Assembly: GCA_963812775.1 (NCBI GenBank)
Contig: CAWEWH010000004.1
Span: forward strand, 1 to 64,000
Length of the DNA stretch: 64,000 nucleotides
Direction of reading: 5' to 3'
From: CAWEWH01 sp963812775
Lineage (GTDB): Bacteria > Pseudomonadota > Alphaproteobacteria > Rhizobiales > Beijerinckiaceae
The notes below the pieces were generated by a model. That model ran no database searches. It had not been told where the DNA came from and was given only the letters and a program-made list of their open reading frames with translations. The translations under genes and the position numbers were made by a program. Below are positions 42,766 through 53,167 of this stretch, in pieces. How positions within the stretch are numbered: position 1 is the first letter of the stretch; each line of letters opens with the position of its first letter.

Positions 42766-45676
42766 GGCGGCGGCCGGGCGCGCCGCACCGGGATGCGGGC
42801 TTCGCGCCCGCACCACCATTTTGGCCAGCTCGGCGAGCAGCAGCAGTGTGGCGCCCACCGCCGTTGCGATGAGCCAATCCGTCAGCGTCAGCGACACCGT
42901 GTGGAAGGCGGTGCGCAGCGCCGGCACATAGATGACCGCCAGGTGCATCAGGAGCGAGGCCGCTACGGCGATCAGCAGCCACTTGTTCTCGAAGAGGCCG
43001 TTGAAGGCGCTGCGCCACACCGAACGGCAATTGAAGACGTTGAAGAGCTGGAACATCATCAGCGTCGTGAACGCCATGGTGCGGGCATAGGTCTCGTCCG
43101 CTGCGTTCGGCGCCGTGCCTTTCGCCAGGGGCGAGAAGAGGCCGCCGGGATAGTAGGCGTCGAGAACCGCGATGGTGCCCACCATCATGATCGTGCCGAT
43201 GACGGCAAGACGCCACCAATCGGCCGTGGTGAGGACGCCGGTGCCGCGCTGGCGCGGCTCGCGCTCCATCACGTCGGGGTCCTTCGGGTCGACGCCGAGC
43301 GCCAAAGCCGGCGGCCCGTCGGTGATCAGGTTGATCCACAGGAGCTGCGCGGCGAGCAGCGGCAGGAACAGCCCCGCTTCGGCCGGCACGAGGCCGAGCC
43401 AACTCGCGAACATGACGCCCGCGAACATGGTCATCAGCTCGCCGGCGTTCGACGACAGCAGGTAGATCAGGTACTTGCGGATATTGTCGTAGATGCCGCG
43501 GCCTTCCTCGATGGCCTTGACGATGCTGGCGAAGTTGTCGTCGGTCAGCACCATGTCGGCCGCTTCCTTCGACACGTCGGTGCCGGTGATGCCCATGGCG
43601 ACGCCGATATTGGCGCTCTTGAGCGCCGGGGCGTCGTTGACGCCGTCGCCCGTCATGGCGACGATGTGGCCCTTGCGCTGCAGCGCGCTGACGATACGCA
43701 GCTTGTGCTCGGGGTCGACGCGGGCGAAGACGCGCACATCCTCGACGATGGCATCGAGGTCCGCGTCGCTCATGGTGCGCAGCTCCACGCCGGTGATCGT
43801 CCTGGCGCCGGGCTCGAAAATCTCGAGCTCGCGGGCGATGGCCTCGGCGGTGGCCGGGTGATCGCCGGTGATCATGACGGTGCGGATATGCGCGCGCTTC
43901 GCCACGGCAACCGCCGCCTTCACCTCGGTGCGCGGCGGATCGATCATGCCGACAAGGCCGAGCAGCTCGAGATCGTCCTCGATGCTCTCGGGCACCTCGG
44001 CGCCTTCGCGGATGCCGAGCGAGGCCGCCGGCACGGTGCGCGTTGCGACCGCAAGCGTGCGCAGCGCATCGCCGGCCAGCACGTCGTTGCGCTTCGAGAG
44101 GGCATTGCGGCGCGCCTCGTCGAAGGGCACGGCCTTGCCGCCCTCGCGCACGAAGCGGCACTTGGCGAACAGGATCTCCGGCGCCCCCTTGACGAAGATG
44201 CGCAGCGTGCCGGCCGCGTCGGGGTCGCGGTGCACGGTCGTGTGGCGCTTGCGCTCTGACGTGAAGGGGATTTCGGCGACGCGCGGGCGTGCGTTGCAGC
44301 TCGGCCTCGCCGATGCCGAATTTGCGCGCTGCCACCACCAGCGCCCCCTCGGTCGGGTCGCCCTGGACGCGCCAGCGATCCTCGCTGTGAGACAGCGTCG
44401 CGTCGTTGGCGAGCGCCACGGCGCGCAGCACCTCGCCGACAGCGGCATGCAGCGGTGAGCCTTGCGTCAGAGCGGCGCCGGCGCTCGTGAACCCGCCCTC
44501 CGGGATGTAGCCGCTGCCACCCACGTCGATGACGGCGCCGGACGTGGCGACGGCGCGCACCGTCATCTCGTTGCGGGTCAGCGTGCCGGTCTTGTCGGAG
44601 CAGATCACGGTCGCGGCACCCAGCGTCTCCACCGCCGGCAGCTTGCGCACAATGGCATTGGCGGCCGCCATGCGCCGCACGCCGAGGCTCAGGCCCACAG
44701 TGACGATGGCCGGCAAGGCCTCGGGGATGGCCGCGACGGCGAGCGCCACGGCGAACAGGAAGAGGCTGAGAATGGCGTTGAGGTTGAACACCGGGCTGGT
44801 GATGAGCCCGGTCGCGAACACGACGGCGCAGATGCCGAGCATGATGACGCTGAGGCGCTTGCCGGTGCGGTCGAGCTCCTGCTGCAGCGGCGTCGGCTCC
44901 TTCTCGGCCGCCTCGAGCAGGCCGGCGATGCGGCCGACCTCGGTGCCCATGCCGGTCGCCACGACGATGGCGCGGCCGCGGCCATAGGTGGCGACTGTGC
45001 TCGCGAACAGCATGTTGCGGCGGTCGCCGAGGCTGACATCGGCGTCGATCGCCTCGGGGCTCTTGGCAACCGGCACGCTCTCGCCGGTGAGCGGCGCCTC
45101 GTCGGCGCGCAGGTTGGCGCTCTCGATGACGCGGGCATCGGCCGGGATCTTGTCGCCGGCCTCCACCTGCACGATGTCGCCGGGGACGATCTCATGGGCG
45201 GGGATGCGCTGGCGCTCGCCGTCGCGCACCACCGTCGATTCGGGCGCTGCCAGCGCCATGAGCGCTCGCACCGAGCGCTCGGCGCGCGACTCCTGGAAGA
45301 AGCCGAGCAGCGCGTTGAGCACGACGATGGCCAGGATGACCATGGCCTCGTAGGGCAGGGCGCTCTCGCGCGGGTCCTGCAACACCCATTCGACAACGGA
45401 AATGACGGTGGCGACGAGAAGGATGATGACCAGGAAATTCTGGAACTGTTCGAGGAGCCGCCGCCACCAGGGCGTTTCGGGGGCGCTCTTCAGCTGATTG
45501 GGCCCGTATTGCTCGAGGCGTTGGCGCGCTTCGGCGCCGCTCAAGCCGAGGCGCGCATCGGAGCCCAGGGCCGCGACAACCGCCTGGGCATCCTGCCGAT
45601 GCGGCATGACGGCGGGCGCGGTGGCGCGATCGACGACCCGCGAGGCAGGAGGAGCATTGCGGAGAGCTTCGTTCAT
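42763..45676 (-). CDS. P-type cation-transporting ATPase (one frameshift)
   Basis: A P2-type (Ca2+/Mg2+-like) pump of about 970 residues. The first frame has the N-terminal cation-ATPase domain (GLSGAEARQRLEQYGPNQLK), the actuator TGES in APLTGESVPVAKSP, membrane helices with PEALP, and the phosphorylation site CSDKTGTLTRNEM (Asp near 361). Near 44285 one extra base in ACGCCCGCG shifts the frame; the next frame resumes at RVAEIPFTSERKRHTTVH, with KGAPEILF, MITGDHPATAEAIA, GDGVNDAPALKSANIGVAMG and the C-terminal helices. The ion is not certain. The ATG overlaps the UspA stop (ATGA), so both are co-translated. The stop lies in a repeat. Confidence 0.9.
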
Positions 45677-46152
45677 GAGGATTGGCCTGTGGCGGTTGAT
45701 GTCGCTGAAGCGGGGGCGTAGCCCGCCTTGACGAGGGTGACGGGAATACGCGGATCCATCTGATGGATGGCTTTGTGGCTGACGGAGCCGAGCAGCAGCT
45801 GCGTCACCGTGCCGAGCCCGCGCGTGCCCATGATGACCTTGTCGCAGCCGAGCTTCTTGGCCGTGTAGGCGATGACCTCGGCGGCGTGGCCGACCATGAT
45901 GTGCTTGACGTAGCTGACGCCGGCTTCGTCCAGGAGCCGACACGCCGGTGCCAGCGCCTTGTTGGCTTCCTCGAGATGAAAGTCGCGCACCGCTTGGGCG
46001 GGCACGAACGTTGTCACGTCGCCGTGCAGCGGCGGCTGCACGTTGAGGACATGGATCTCGAGCGGCTCGCGATCGCGGACGAGCTTGATGACGTGCCTGA
46101 CGCCGCTCAGCGCGCTGTCCGAGCCGTCAACGGGCACCAATGCCCTGAGCAT
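45673..46152 (-). CDS. UspA-family universal stress protein
   Basis: The 159-residue product has the UspA fold with RALVPVDGSDSALSGVRHVI at the N-terminus and the ATP-binding loop GCDKVIMGTRGLGTVTQLLL followed by GSVSHKAIH, the G-2x-G-9x-G(S) signature; nucleotide binding is therefore likely. GGAGG lies 7 bases before the ATG. It is the first gene of a two-gene operon with a P-type ATPase, an arrangement seen in stress or low-oxygen regulons of other bacteria. Confidence 0.9.
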   Translation of the reverse strand: MLRALVPVDGSDSALSGVRHVIKLVRDREPLEIHVLNVQPPLHGDVTTFVPAQAVRDFHLEEANKALAPACRLLDEAGVSYVKHIMVGHAAEVIAYTAKKLGCDKVIMGTRGLGTVTQLLLGSVSHKAIHQMDPRIPVTLVKAGYAPASATSTATGQSS

Positions 46153-46398
46153 GGCGAGACCTCCGTCCGTCGATTGAAGCCGCAACGAGCCGCCGTTCGC
46201 CGAATTGCTTCGACGCGCGGCAGTCGGTTCGACTTACCGATGTGGCAAAGGTCTTGCTGCAGCGCCTGGGCGCTGCCCGCACGACCGGGGAGGGGCACTC
46301 CCGGGCTGACGATCGTACGGTCCGCTACTCCCCTTCGTCGGGTAAGTGGTGGAAGCTTACGGAAGCGCGCGGTGATCCGCAAGGCATGGGCTGGCGCA

Positions 46399-47400
46399 TC
46401 ACTTGAACCGGTCCCGCCACGCGGGCCGCGCGGCGGCAAAGGGCAGCGCCCGCGCTTCGTAGACGCCGCGCGCCACGGCGCGGGCCAGGCAGTCGGCAGC
46501 CGCGAGGCCAAGATCCGTGAGGCCGTAGATGCGGTCGTCGAGCGGCTTCTTGCCGGTCGCTGCGGCGAACACCGTGTCGCCGTCGAGCAGCGCGTGCGCC
46601 GGGCGGATGGCGCGTGCGAGGCCGTCGTGCGCAGCGAGCGCCAGGCGCTTGCATTCCGCCTTGCTGAGCGGCGCGTCGGTCGCCACGATGGCGATGTTGG
46701 TGTTGGCGCCGGGCCCGCCCTTGTAGCGCGGCTCCAAGGCCGATGCCGCGATGCTCGCGGGCCAGCCGCGGCCGCCGAACTCACCGTTTTGTTCATAAGG
46801 TGCTGCCCAGAAGTGCGGACCTGCGCCGATGAGCGTCGAGCCGACGCCGTTGACGGCCACCAGCGCGCCCACCACGTGGCCCGAGCGCGTCAGCGCGCTC
46901 GCCGAGCCGAGCCCGCCCTTGAGATCGACGGTGAGCGCGCCATAACCGGCGCCGACGGTGCCGAGCGCGAAATCGGCGGCTGCGGCCGCGAGCGCGTCGG
47001 CGCCGAGGCGGCGATAGGGCGGTTCGCCGGCGCCGCTCGCAAAGCCCTTGTCGCCGCCATTGGCGAGGTCGAACAGGATGGCTGACGGCACGATCGGCAC
47101 CCGGGCCGGGCCGATGGCGAAGCCGCGGCCTCTTGCGGCAAGGCTGCTCATGACGCCGCCCGCGGCTTCGAGCCCATAGGCCGAGCCGCCCGAGAGCACG
47201 AGGGCGTCGATGCGCTCCACCGTCATCTCGGGCTCCAGGAGCGCGGTGTCGCGCGAACCCGGCGCGCCGCCCAGAATGGCGACGCCCGCCACGGCCGGCT
47301 CCTGGAACATGGCAACCGTCGCGCCGCTGGCGACACGGGCATCGTCGGCGTTGCCGACAAGGATGCCGGGCACGTCGGTGATGAGATTGCGCAGGGCCAT
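46399..47400 (-). CDS. P1-family (DmpA/NylC-like) N-terminal nucleophile peptidase
   Basis: The 333-residue product starts MALRNLITDVPGILVGNADD and has GGAPGSRDTALLEP, VLSGGSAYGLEAAGGVM and FDLANGGDKGF, all typical of the P1 peptidase and 6-aminohexanoate-oligomer hydrolase group. Near residue 230 comes GANTNIAIVATDA; in NylC the precursor is cut at an Asn-Thr bond so that Thr becomes the nucleophile, and the same Asn-Thr occurs here. Substrates range from beta-aminopeptides to nylon oligomers and cannot be told apart by eye. Confidence 0.88.
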   Translation of the reverse strand: MALRNLITDVPGILVGNADDARVASGATVAMFQEPAVAGVAILGGAPGSRDTALLEPEMTVERIDALVLSGGSAYGLEAAGGVMSSLAARGRGFAIGPARVPIVPSAILFDLANGGDKGFASGAGEPPYRRLGADALAAAAADFALGTVGAGYGALTVDLKGGLGSASALTRSGHVVGALVAVNGVGSTLIGAGPHFWAAPYEQNGEFGGRGWPASIAASALEPRYKGGPGANTNIAIVATDAPLSKAECKRLALAAHDGLARAIRPAHALLDGDTVFAAATGKKPLDDRIYGLTDLGLAAADCLARAVARGVYEARALPFAAARPAWRDRFK

Positions 47401-47507
47401 GGGCTTGCATTGCCATATCCGCAGGCGCGCACAAAGGGCATCACAAACCGGGGAGAGCTGCGATGCCGCGGCTTTCGGTTGCCCCTCCCACCCGGTAGAA
47501 ACCCCGC

Positions 47508-48269
47508 ATGGCCGAAGTCTCCTATCCGGTGGCCGCCTTTGCGGGGCTGCTCAGCTTCATCAGCCCGTGCGTGCTGCCGCTGGTGCCGCCTTATCTGAGC
47601 TATCTGGCGGGTCAGACCGTCGACACCCTCACCAAGGAAACGGGGGGCGACGTCAACCGGCGCGCCCTCATCGCCGCTCTCGGGTTCGTGCTCGGCTTCT
47701 CCACCGTGTTCGTGCTTCTCGGCGCGAGCGCCTCGGCGATGGGCCTGCAATTCAGGGCGCTGAACGCGCCCATCGTGGTGTTCGGCCTCACGATCGAGCA
47801 GCCGCTTTCGATGCTCGCAGGGCTCGCCATCATCGTCATGGGGCTGCATTTCATCGGCGTTTTCCGCATTGCCTTCCTCTACCGCGAGGCGCGCCTCGAT
47901 GTGCGAAAGCCGGCAGGCGCCTTCGGGGCCTATGTCATGGGTCTCGCCTTTGCGTTCGGCTGGACGCCGTGCATCGGGCCGATCCTGGCCGCCATCCTGT
48001 CGCTCGCCGGCTCGGAGGAAAGTGTCGGCCGCGGTGCGGCGCTGCTCGCCGTCTACTCCGCCGGGCTCGGCGTCCCGTTCTTGCTCGCCGCCTTCGCGAT
48101 GCGGCCCTTCGTCGGCGCGCTCAAGCGCATGCGCTCGCGCATGCACCTCGTCGAGAAGCTGATGGGCGCGTTCCTGGTGCTCACCGGCATCGCCTTCCTG
48201 ACCGGCACCATCAACACGTTCGGCCTTTGGCTGCTCGAGACGTTTCCAGCCCTGCAGCAGTTCGGCTGA
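47508..48269 (+). CDS. ccdA: CcdA-type cytochrome c biogenesis/thiol-disulfide transporter
   Basis: CcdA carries reducing power across the inner membrane for cytochrome c maturation. The 253-residue protein has six membrane segments and the two conserved cysteines in SFISPCVLPLVPPYLSYLAG and FGWTPCIGPILAAILSLAG. It is complete. It stands alone, divergent from the P1 peptidase, with no ccm genes or thioredoxin-like partner in the window. Confidence 0.93.
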   Translation: MAEVSYPVAAFAGLLSFISPCVLPLVPPYLSYLAGQTVDTLTKETGGDVNRRALIAALGFVLGFSTVFVLLGASASAMGLQFRALNAPIVVFGLTIEQPLSMLAGLAIIVMGLHFIGVFRIAFLYREARLDVRKPAGAFGAYVMGLAFAFGWTPCIGPILAAILSLAGSEESVGRGAALLAVYSAGLGVPFLLAAFAMRPFVGALKRMRSRMHLVEKLMGAFLVLTGIAFLTGTINTFGLWLLETFPALQQFG

Positions 48270-48406
48270 GGCTTGCACGCCATGGCGCTCCCGCGCGCCG
48301 TCTAGTTCCTTGATTTTGCGCGATCCAACCTGCGAGCCGCACGTCTTGAGTTTGTCGCTGTGGCGCCGGTTTGTGCACCGCAAAGGCGGCTCACGGTCTT
48401 GACACG

Positions 48407-48461
48407 AATTGGCGCTATGTCCCTGCTAAAGCCAATTTCCACAGGCGTTTAGTGAATTGGC
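48407..48461. promoter_or_regulatory. Repeated AATTGGC/GCCAATT motif before the ParA gene
   Basis: AATTGGC occurs at 48407 and 48455, and its complement GCCAATT at 48431, so the second and third copies form a perfect 7-base inverted repeat with a 17-base spacer. They lie 39-93 bases before the ParA start, where an autoregulatory operator or a partition-like site would be expected. A -35-like TTGACA lies at 48399. Function is inferred only from position. Confidence 0.4.
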
Positions 48462-48499
48462 TTGCGTGCCGCGTTGATTGCCAACGGGGGCGATGCTCG

Positions 48500-49192
48500 A
48501 TGCAGATTTTGGCGCTGGTGACGCAGAAGGGCGGGAGCGGCAAGAGCACGCTCGCCATCGGTCTTGCTGTTGCTGCGGCCGAATGGGGCGAGCGGGTTGG
48601 CCTCGTCGATGCCGACCCGCAAGGCACCGTGTCGAACTGGAGCGGGCGGCGCGCCGGAAGCACGCTCGGCATCGCCCGCGTCACCACAGGCGCCGACATC
48701 GAAAAGGCGCTGCAGGCGTTTCGGCGCGCCGGCACGGGCTTGGCGGTCATCGACACGGCGGCGGGGGACAATGCGTTGAGCACGAGTGCCATCCACGCGG
48801 CCGATCTGTGCCTCATCCCGGCACGCCCTAGCCCGGCCGATATCGAGGCGGCGTTGCCGACGCTCGCCACCATCCGCAAGCTCGCCAAGCCGTTCGCCTT
48901 CGTGCTCTGCCAGACGCCGGCGCGCAGTTACCGGCTGAGCGAGGCGGGCGCGGCGCTTAATGCCATGGGCGTGCTGGCACTGCCCTACATCGTGCAGCGC
49001 AACGACCATCAGGACGCGCTTGGCGCCGGCCTCGGCGTCACGGAGTTCAACGCCGACGGCAAGGCCGCGCACGAGGTGCGCGGGCTCTGGCAGTGGACCG
49101 CGAGCAAGCTGGCCGATGCGGCGACGGGCCAGCGGCAGCGCCTGGAGGGCCGCGAGCTGAGCCATGCCACAGAAACGCCGTTCGCTCCTTGA
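48500..49192 (+). CDS. Orphan ParA-like ATPase
   Basis: The 230-residue product has the deviant Walker A motif KGGSGKSTLAIGLAVAAAEW (signature Lys near residue 10), Walker A' in GLVDADPQGTVSNWSGRRA and a Walker B-like LAVIDTAAGDN. This is the ParA/MinD family, which positions plasmids, chromosomes or protein cargos on the nucleoid. It lacks an N-terminal helix-turn-helix and no ParB or parS (TGTTTCACGTGAAACA) is nearby, so it is more likely a cargo-positioning ATPase. The next gene starts inside its last codons, which suggests that it encodes the partner. Confidence 0.85.
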   Translation: MQILALVTQKGGSGKSTLAIGLAVAAAEWGERVGLVDADPQGTVSNWSGRRAGSTLGIARVTTGADIEKALQAFRRAGTGLAVIDTAAGDNALSTSAIHAADLCLIPARPSPADIEAALPTLATIRKLAKPFAFVLCQTPARSYRLSEAGAALNAMGVLALPYIVQRNDHQDALGAGLGVTEFNADGKAAHEVRGLWQWTASKLADAATGQRQRLEGRELSHATETPFAP

Positions 49193-49937
49193 TTTCTCGG
49201 TGCCGGCGGCGTCGAGCTTTGCCGTCGAGCCCGCCGCCGCCCCGGCGCGACGGCCGCCTAGCCCGGCGGCGCGGGCGCCCCGGCGCGAGACGGCACGAGC
49301 CGCCCTACAGCCGCGGCGGCAGCCGACGGCGCAGGACATGGTGGCAGAGGCCGAGGCGGCGCGCCCAGAGCCACGGCGCGATCAACGGGACGCGAAGAAG
49401 GCGGCGACGGAGAATTCAGGACCGCCGCCGGCGTTGGAGGAGGTCGCGTCCGCCGCCATGGGCGTGCTGAGCGAGTATCGTAATCTCTTCTTCGTGCAGA
49501 TGCAGAACGCGATGACGACATCGCTTGGCTTCGCCGACACCCTGGCGGATGCGGCCCGCACGGCAGCGGGGACGAACGGCGCCGGCTCGGCAGCGGCCGC
49601 AGGCCTCGACAAGGGGCATGACATCGCCCCTGCAGCCGGACCGCAGGAGCTGATGCGCGACGGCGCCCGCCGGTTCTGGCAGAACGAGCTCAAGCTCCTC
49701 GACATCATGGAGGACTTCGCCTTGGGTTGGTTCAGCCGCCGCCGCACCGGCACGAAGGCGGCGCTGACGGCGTCCCAATCCATGTGCATGGCGCCCGGGA
49801 CGGCGGAGCTGATGCACGAATGGCACGGCTGGGCCGACGGCGCGGCCGGTCGGCTCGCCGCCGACAGGGCGGCCGTGCAACGCTACCTGCAGGGGTTCGC
49901 CGCGCTGGCGCGGGGAGCCGACGACAAAGCCAAATAA
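49164..49937 (+). CDS. Disordered, phasin-like partner of the orphan ParA
   Basis: The 257-residue product overlaps the ParA gene by 29 bases. Residues 1-90 are rich in Pro, Ala and Arg and look disordered. From about 92 comes a helical region (EEVASAAMGVLSEYRNLFFV, QMQNAMTTSLGFADTLADAA), an Ala/Gly linker, and a second helical part (ELMRDGARRFWQNELKLLDI, GTAELMHEWHGWADGAAGRL). Weakly phasin-like helices and the layout of a basic disordered tail plus helices suit an adaptor between ParA and a cargo such as a polyester granule. I do not recognise a defined family. Confidence 0.6.
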   Translation: MPQKRRSLLDFSVPAASSFAVEPAAAPARRPPSPAARAPRRETARAALQPRRQPTAQDMVAEAEAARPEPRRDQRDAKKAATENSGPPPALEEVASAAMGVLSEYRNLFFVQMQNAMTTSLGFADTLADAARTAAGTNGAGSAAAAGLDKGHDIAPAAGPQELMRDGARRFWQNELKLLDIMEDFALGWFSRRRTGTKAALTASQSMCMAPGTAELMHEWHGWADGAAGRLAADRAAVQRYLQGFAALARGADDKAK

Positions 49938-49953
49938 TCCCGCGCTGCAAAGC

Positions 49954-49983
49954 AAAAGCCCGCCCCTTGCGGGGCGGGCTTTG
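49954..49983. terminator. Bidirectional terminator between the ParA operon and livK
   Basis: A perfect 12-base-pair stem, AAAGCCCGCCCC and GGGGCGGGCTTT with loop TTGC, lies 17 bases after the phasin-like stop and 23 from the livK stop. The A and T runs at both feet let it serve both convergent transcripts. Confidence 0.85.
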
Positions 49984-50005
49984 CTGCGTGCGACTTGCGT
50001 CGGCG

Positions 50006-51142
50006 TCAGTTCGTTGCCGGCAGTTCGTTGCCCGAATAGTCGATCTTGCCGTCGGCGCCCTTCTTCCAGACATACATCACATAGTCCGGACGGGTGATGT
50101 CGCCCTTCTTGTCGAAGGAGATGTCGCCGATGACCGTCTTGAACACTTTGCCAGACCGCATCACCTCGGCCATTTTCTTCGGATCGAGCGCCTTCGCGTC
50201 CTCGGCGGCCTGCTTCATGATCTCCAGCGCTGCGTAGCTGTAGAGCGTGTAGGCTTCCGGATCGTAGTTCCGCTTCTGCTTGAAATCGGCCACCACCTTG
50301 GCGGCGTTCGGGTTTTTGCGCGGATCGGGCGAGAAGGTCATCAGCGTGCCTTCGGCGCCCGGGCCGGCGATCTGCGCGAACTCCTTGTCGGTGATGCCGT
50401 CGCCCGACATCAGCGGCGCGTTGACGCCCTGATCGCGCATCTGGCGCACGATGAGGCCGGCTTCCGTGTGCAGGCCGCCGAAATAGACGAGGTCGACGGC
50501 GGCGGACTTCAGCTTGGAGACCAGCGCCGAGAAGTCCTTCTCGCCGGTGTTGATGCCCTCGTACAGCACCTCCTTGACGCCCTTGGCGTTCATGCCCTTC
50601 TGCGTCTCGTCGGCGAGACCTTTGCCGTAGGGCGTCTTGTCGTGCACGATGGCGACCTTCTTGCCCTTGAAGTTCTTCGAAATGTAGTCGGCCGCAACCG
50701 CGCCCTGCTGGTCGTCACGTCCGCAGGTGCGGAAGGTGTTCCACATGTTGCGTTCGGTGAAGCGCGGATTGGTCGAGGCAGGCGTGACCTGGAGGACGCC
50801 GGCCTCCTGGTAGACCTCCGAGGAGGGGATCGACACGCCGGAATTGAAGTGGCCGACAACCAGCTTGACGCCTTCGCCGACGAACTTGTTGGCCACCGAA
50901 ACGCCCTGCTTGGGATCGGAGGCATCGTCGCCAACCGAGAGCTGAATCTTCTGGCCCAGGATGCCGCCGGCGGCGTTGATGTCCTCAACCGCCTTCTCGG
51001 TGCCGTTCTTCAGCTGCGCCCCGAAGGCGGCGTTGTTGCCGGTGATGGGGCCGGCGACGCCGACCTTGACCTGTGCGATGGCGGGCAGCGCGAGCGCCAA
51101 CGAGGCAGACAGCGCGATACCGCCCAACAGCAGTTTTCTCAT
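50006..51142 (-). CDS. livK: LivK-type periplasmic substrate-binding protein
   Basis: The 378-residue product has a signal peptide (KLLLGGIALSASLALALPAIA, cut near AQVKV) and the type I periplasmic binding fold: GVAGPITGNNAAFGAQLKNG, GDDASDPKQGVSVANKFVGE and PASTNPRFTERNMWNTFRT. In the family it delivers branched-chain amino acids, but members also bind aromatic acids and amides. It is last in the leftward liv operon, 125 bases after the DUF6867 gene. The ligand cannot be fixed by eye. Confidence 0.92.
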   Translation of the reverse strand: MRKLLLGGIALSASLALALPAIAQVKVGVAGPITGNNAAFGAQLKNGTEKAVEDINAAGGILGQKIQLSVGDDASDPKQGVSVANKFVGEGVKLVVGHFNSGVSIPSSEVYQEAGVLQVTPASTNPRFTERNMWNTFRTCGRDDQQGAVAADYISKNFKGKKVAIVHDKTPYGKGLADETQKGMNAKGVKEVLYEGINTGEKDFSALVSKLKSAAVDLVYFGGLHTEAGLIVRQMRDQGVNAPLMSGDGITDKEFAQIAGPGAEGTLMTFSPDPRKNPNAAKVVADFKQKRNYDPEAYTLYSYAALEIMKQAAEDAKALDPKKMAEVMRSGKVFKTVIGDISFDKKGDITRPDYVMYVWKKGADGKIDYSGNELPATN

Positions 51143-51267
51143 GACCCTTCTCCCTCTCCCTTGTCGGGGGTTGAAATCTGGCCGCAGGTTAGCGGCAAAC
51201 CGCACGAGCGCAAGCGGCTCGGCGGCGCGGCGATGGCGTGGCGCCGCAACCCGCTCGTCGAGATGCA

Positions 51268-51608
51268 TCAATCCGCTGGCCGCCCATGTCGGTGCCAGGT
51301 GAACGGGCTCGTGCGCTCGTACAGCCAGGGATATTGCCGGGTCATGAGGCCGGTACGGGTGAACTGGTAGGCAATGGAGCCGACGACCGCGACGTAAACC
51401 AGGCTGCCAACCACCCCCCAGAACGACAGGAAGCGGCCCTGATGCGTGAAAATGAAGAACAGGAACCGCAAGGCAAAGCCGAGCGGCAGAAAATACAGCA
51501 CGGCCATCCAGTAAGGCTGCCATGTCAGGGCCGCGGCCCGGCCGGTCATCCAGGCCGCCCAGAAGCCGACGGCGATGACGAGTGCAAACAGCAGGAGGGC
51601 CAGGATGC

Positions 51609-51612
<4 letters not shown>
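51268..51612 (-). CDS. DUF6867-type small membrane protein of the liv operon
   Basis: The 114-residue protein has three membrane segments (SILALLLFALVIAVGFWAAW, WMAVLYFLPLGFALRFLFFI, FWGVVGSLVYVAVVGSIAYQ) and a C-terminal QYPWLYERTSPFTWH. The family occurs with liv-type transporters in Hyphomicrobiales; its function is unknown. The GTG start overlaps the livF stop (GTGA), so translation is coupled. Confidence 0.8.

Positions 51613-53163
<1,551 letters not shown>

Positions 53164-53167
<4 letters not shown>

Noticed and set aside
48270..49200. parS centromere for the ParA gene
   Set aside because: No TGTTTCACGTGAAACA-like sequence and no ParB gene nearby, so a chromosome or plasmid partition locus was not called.
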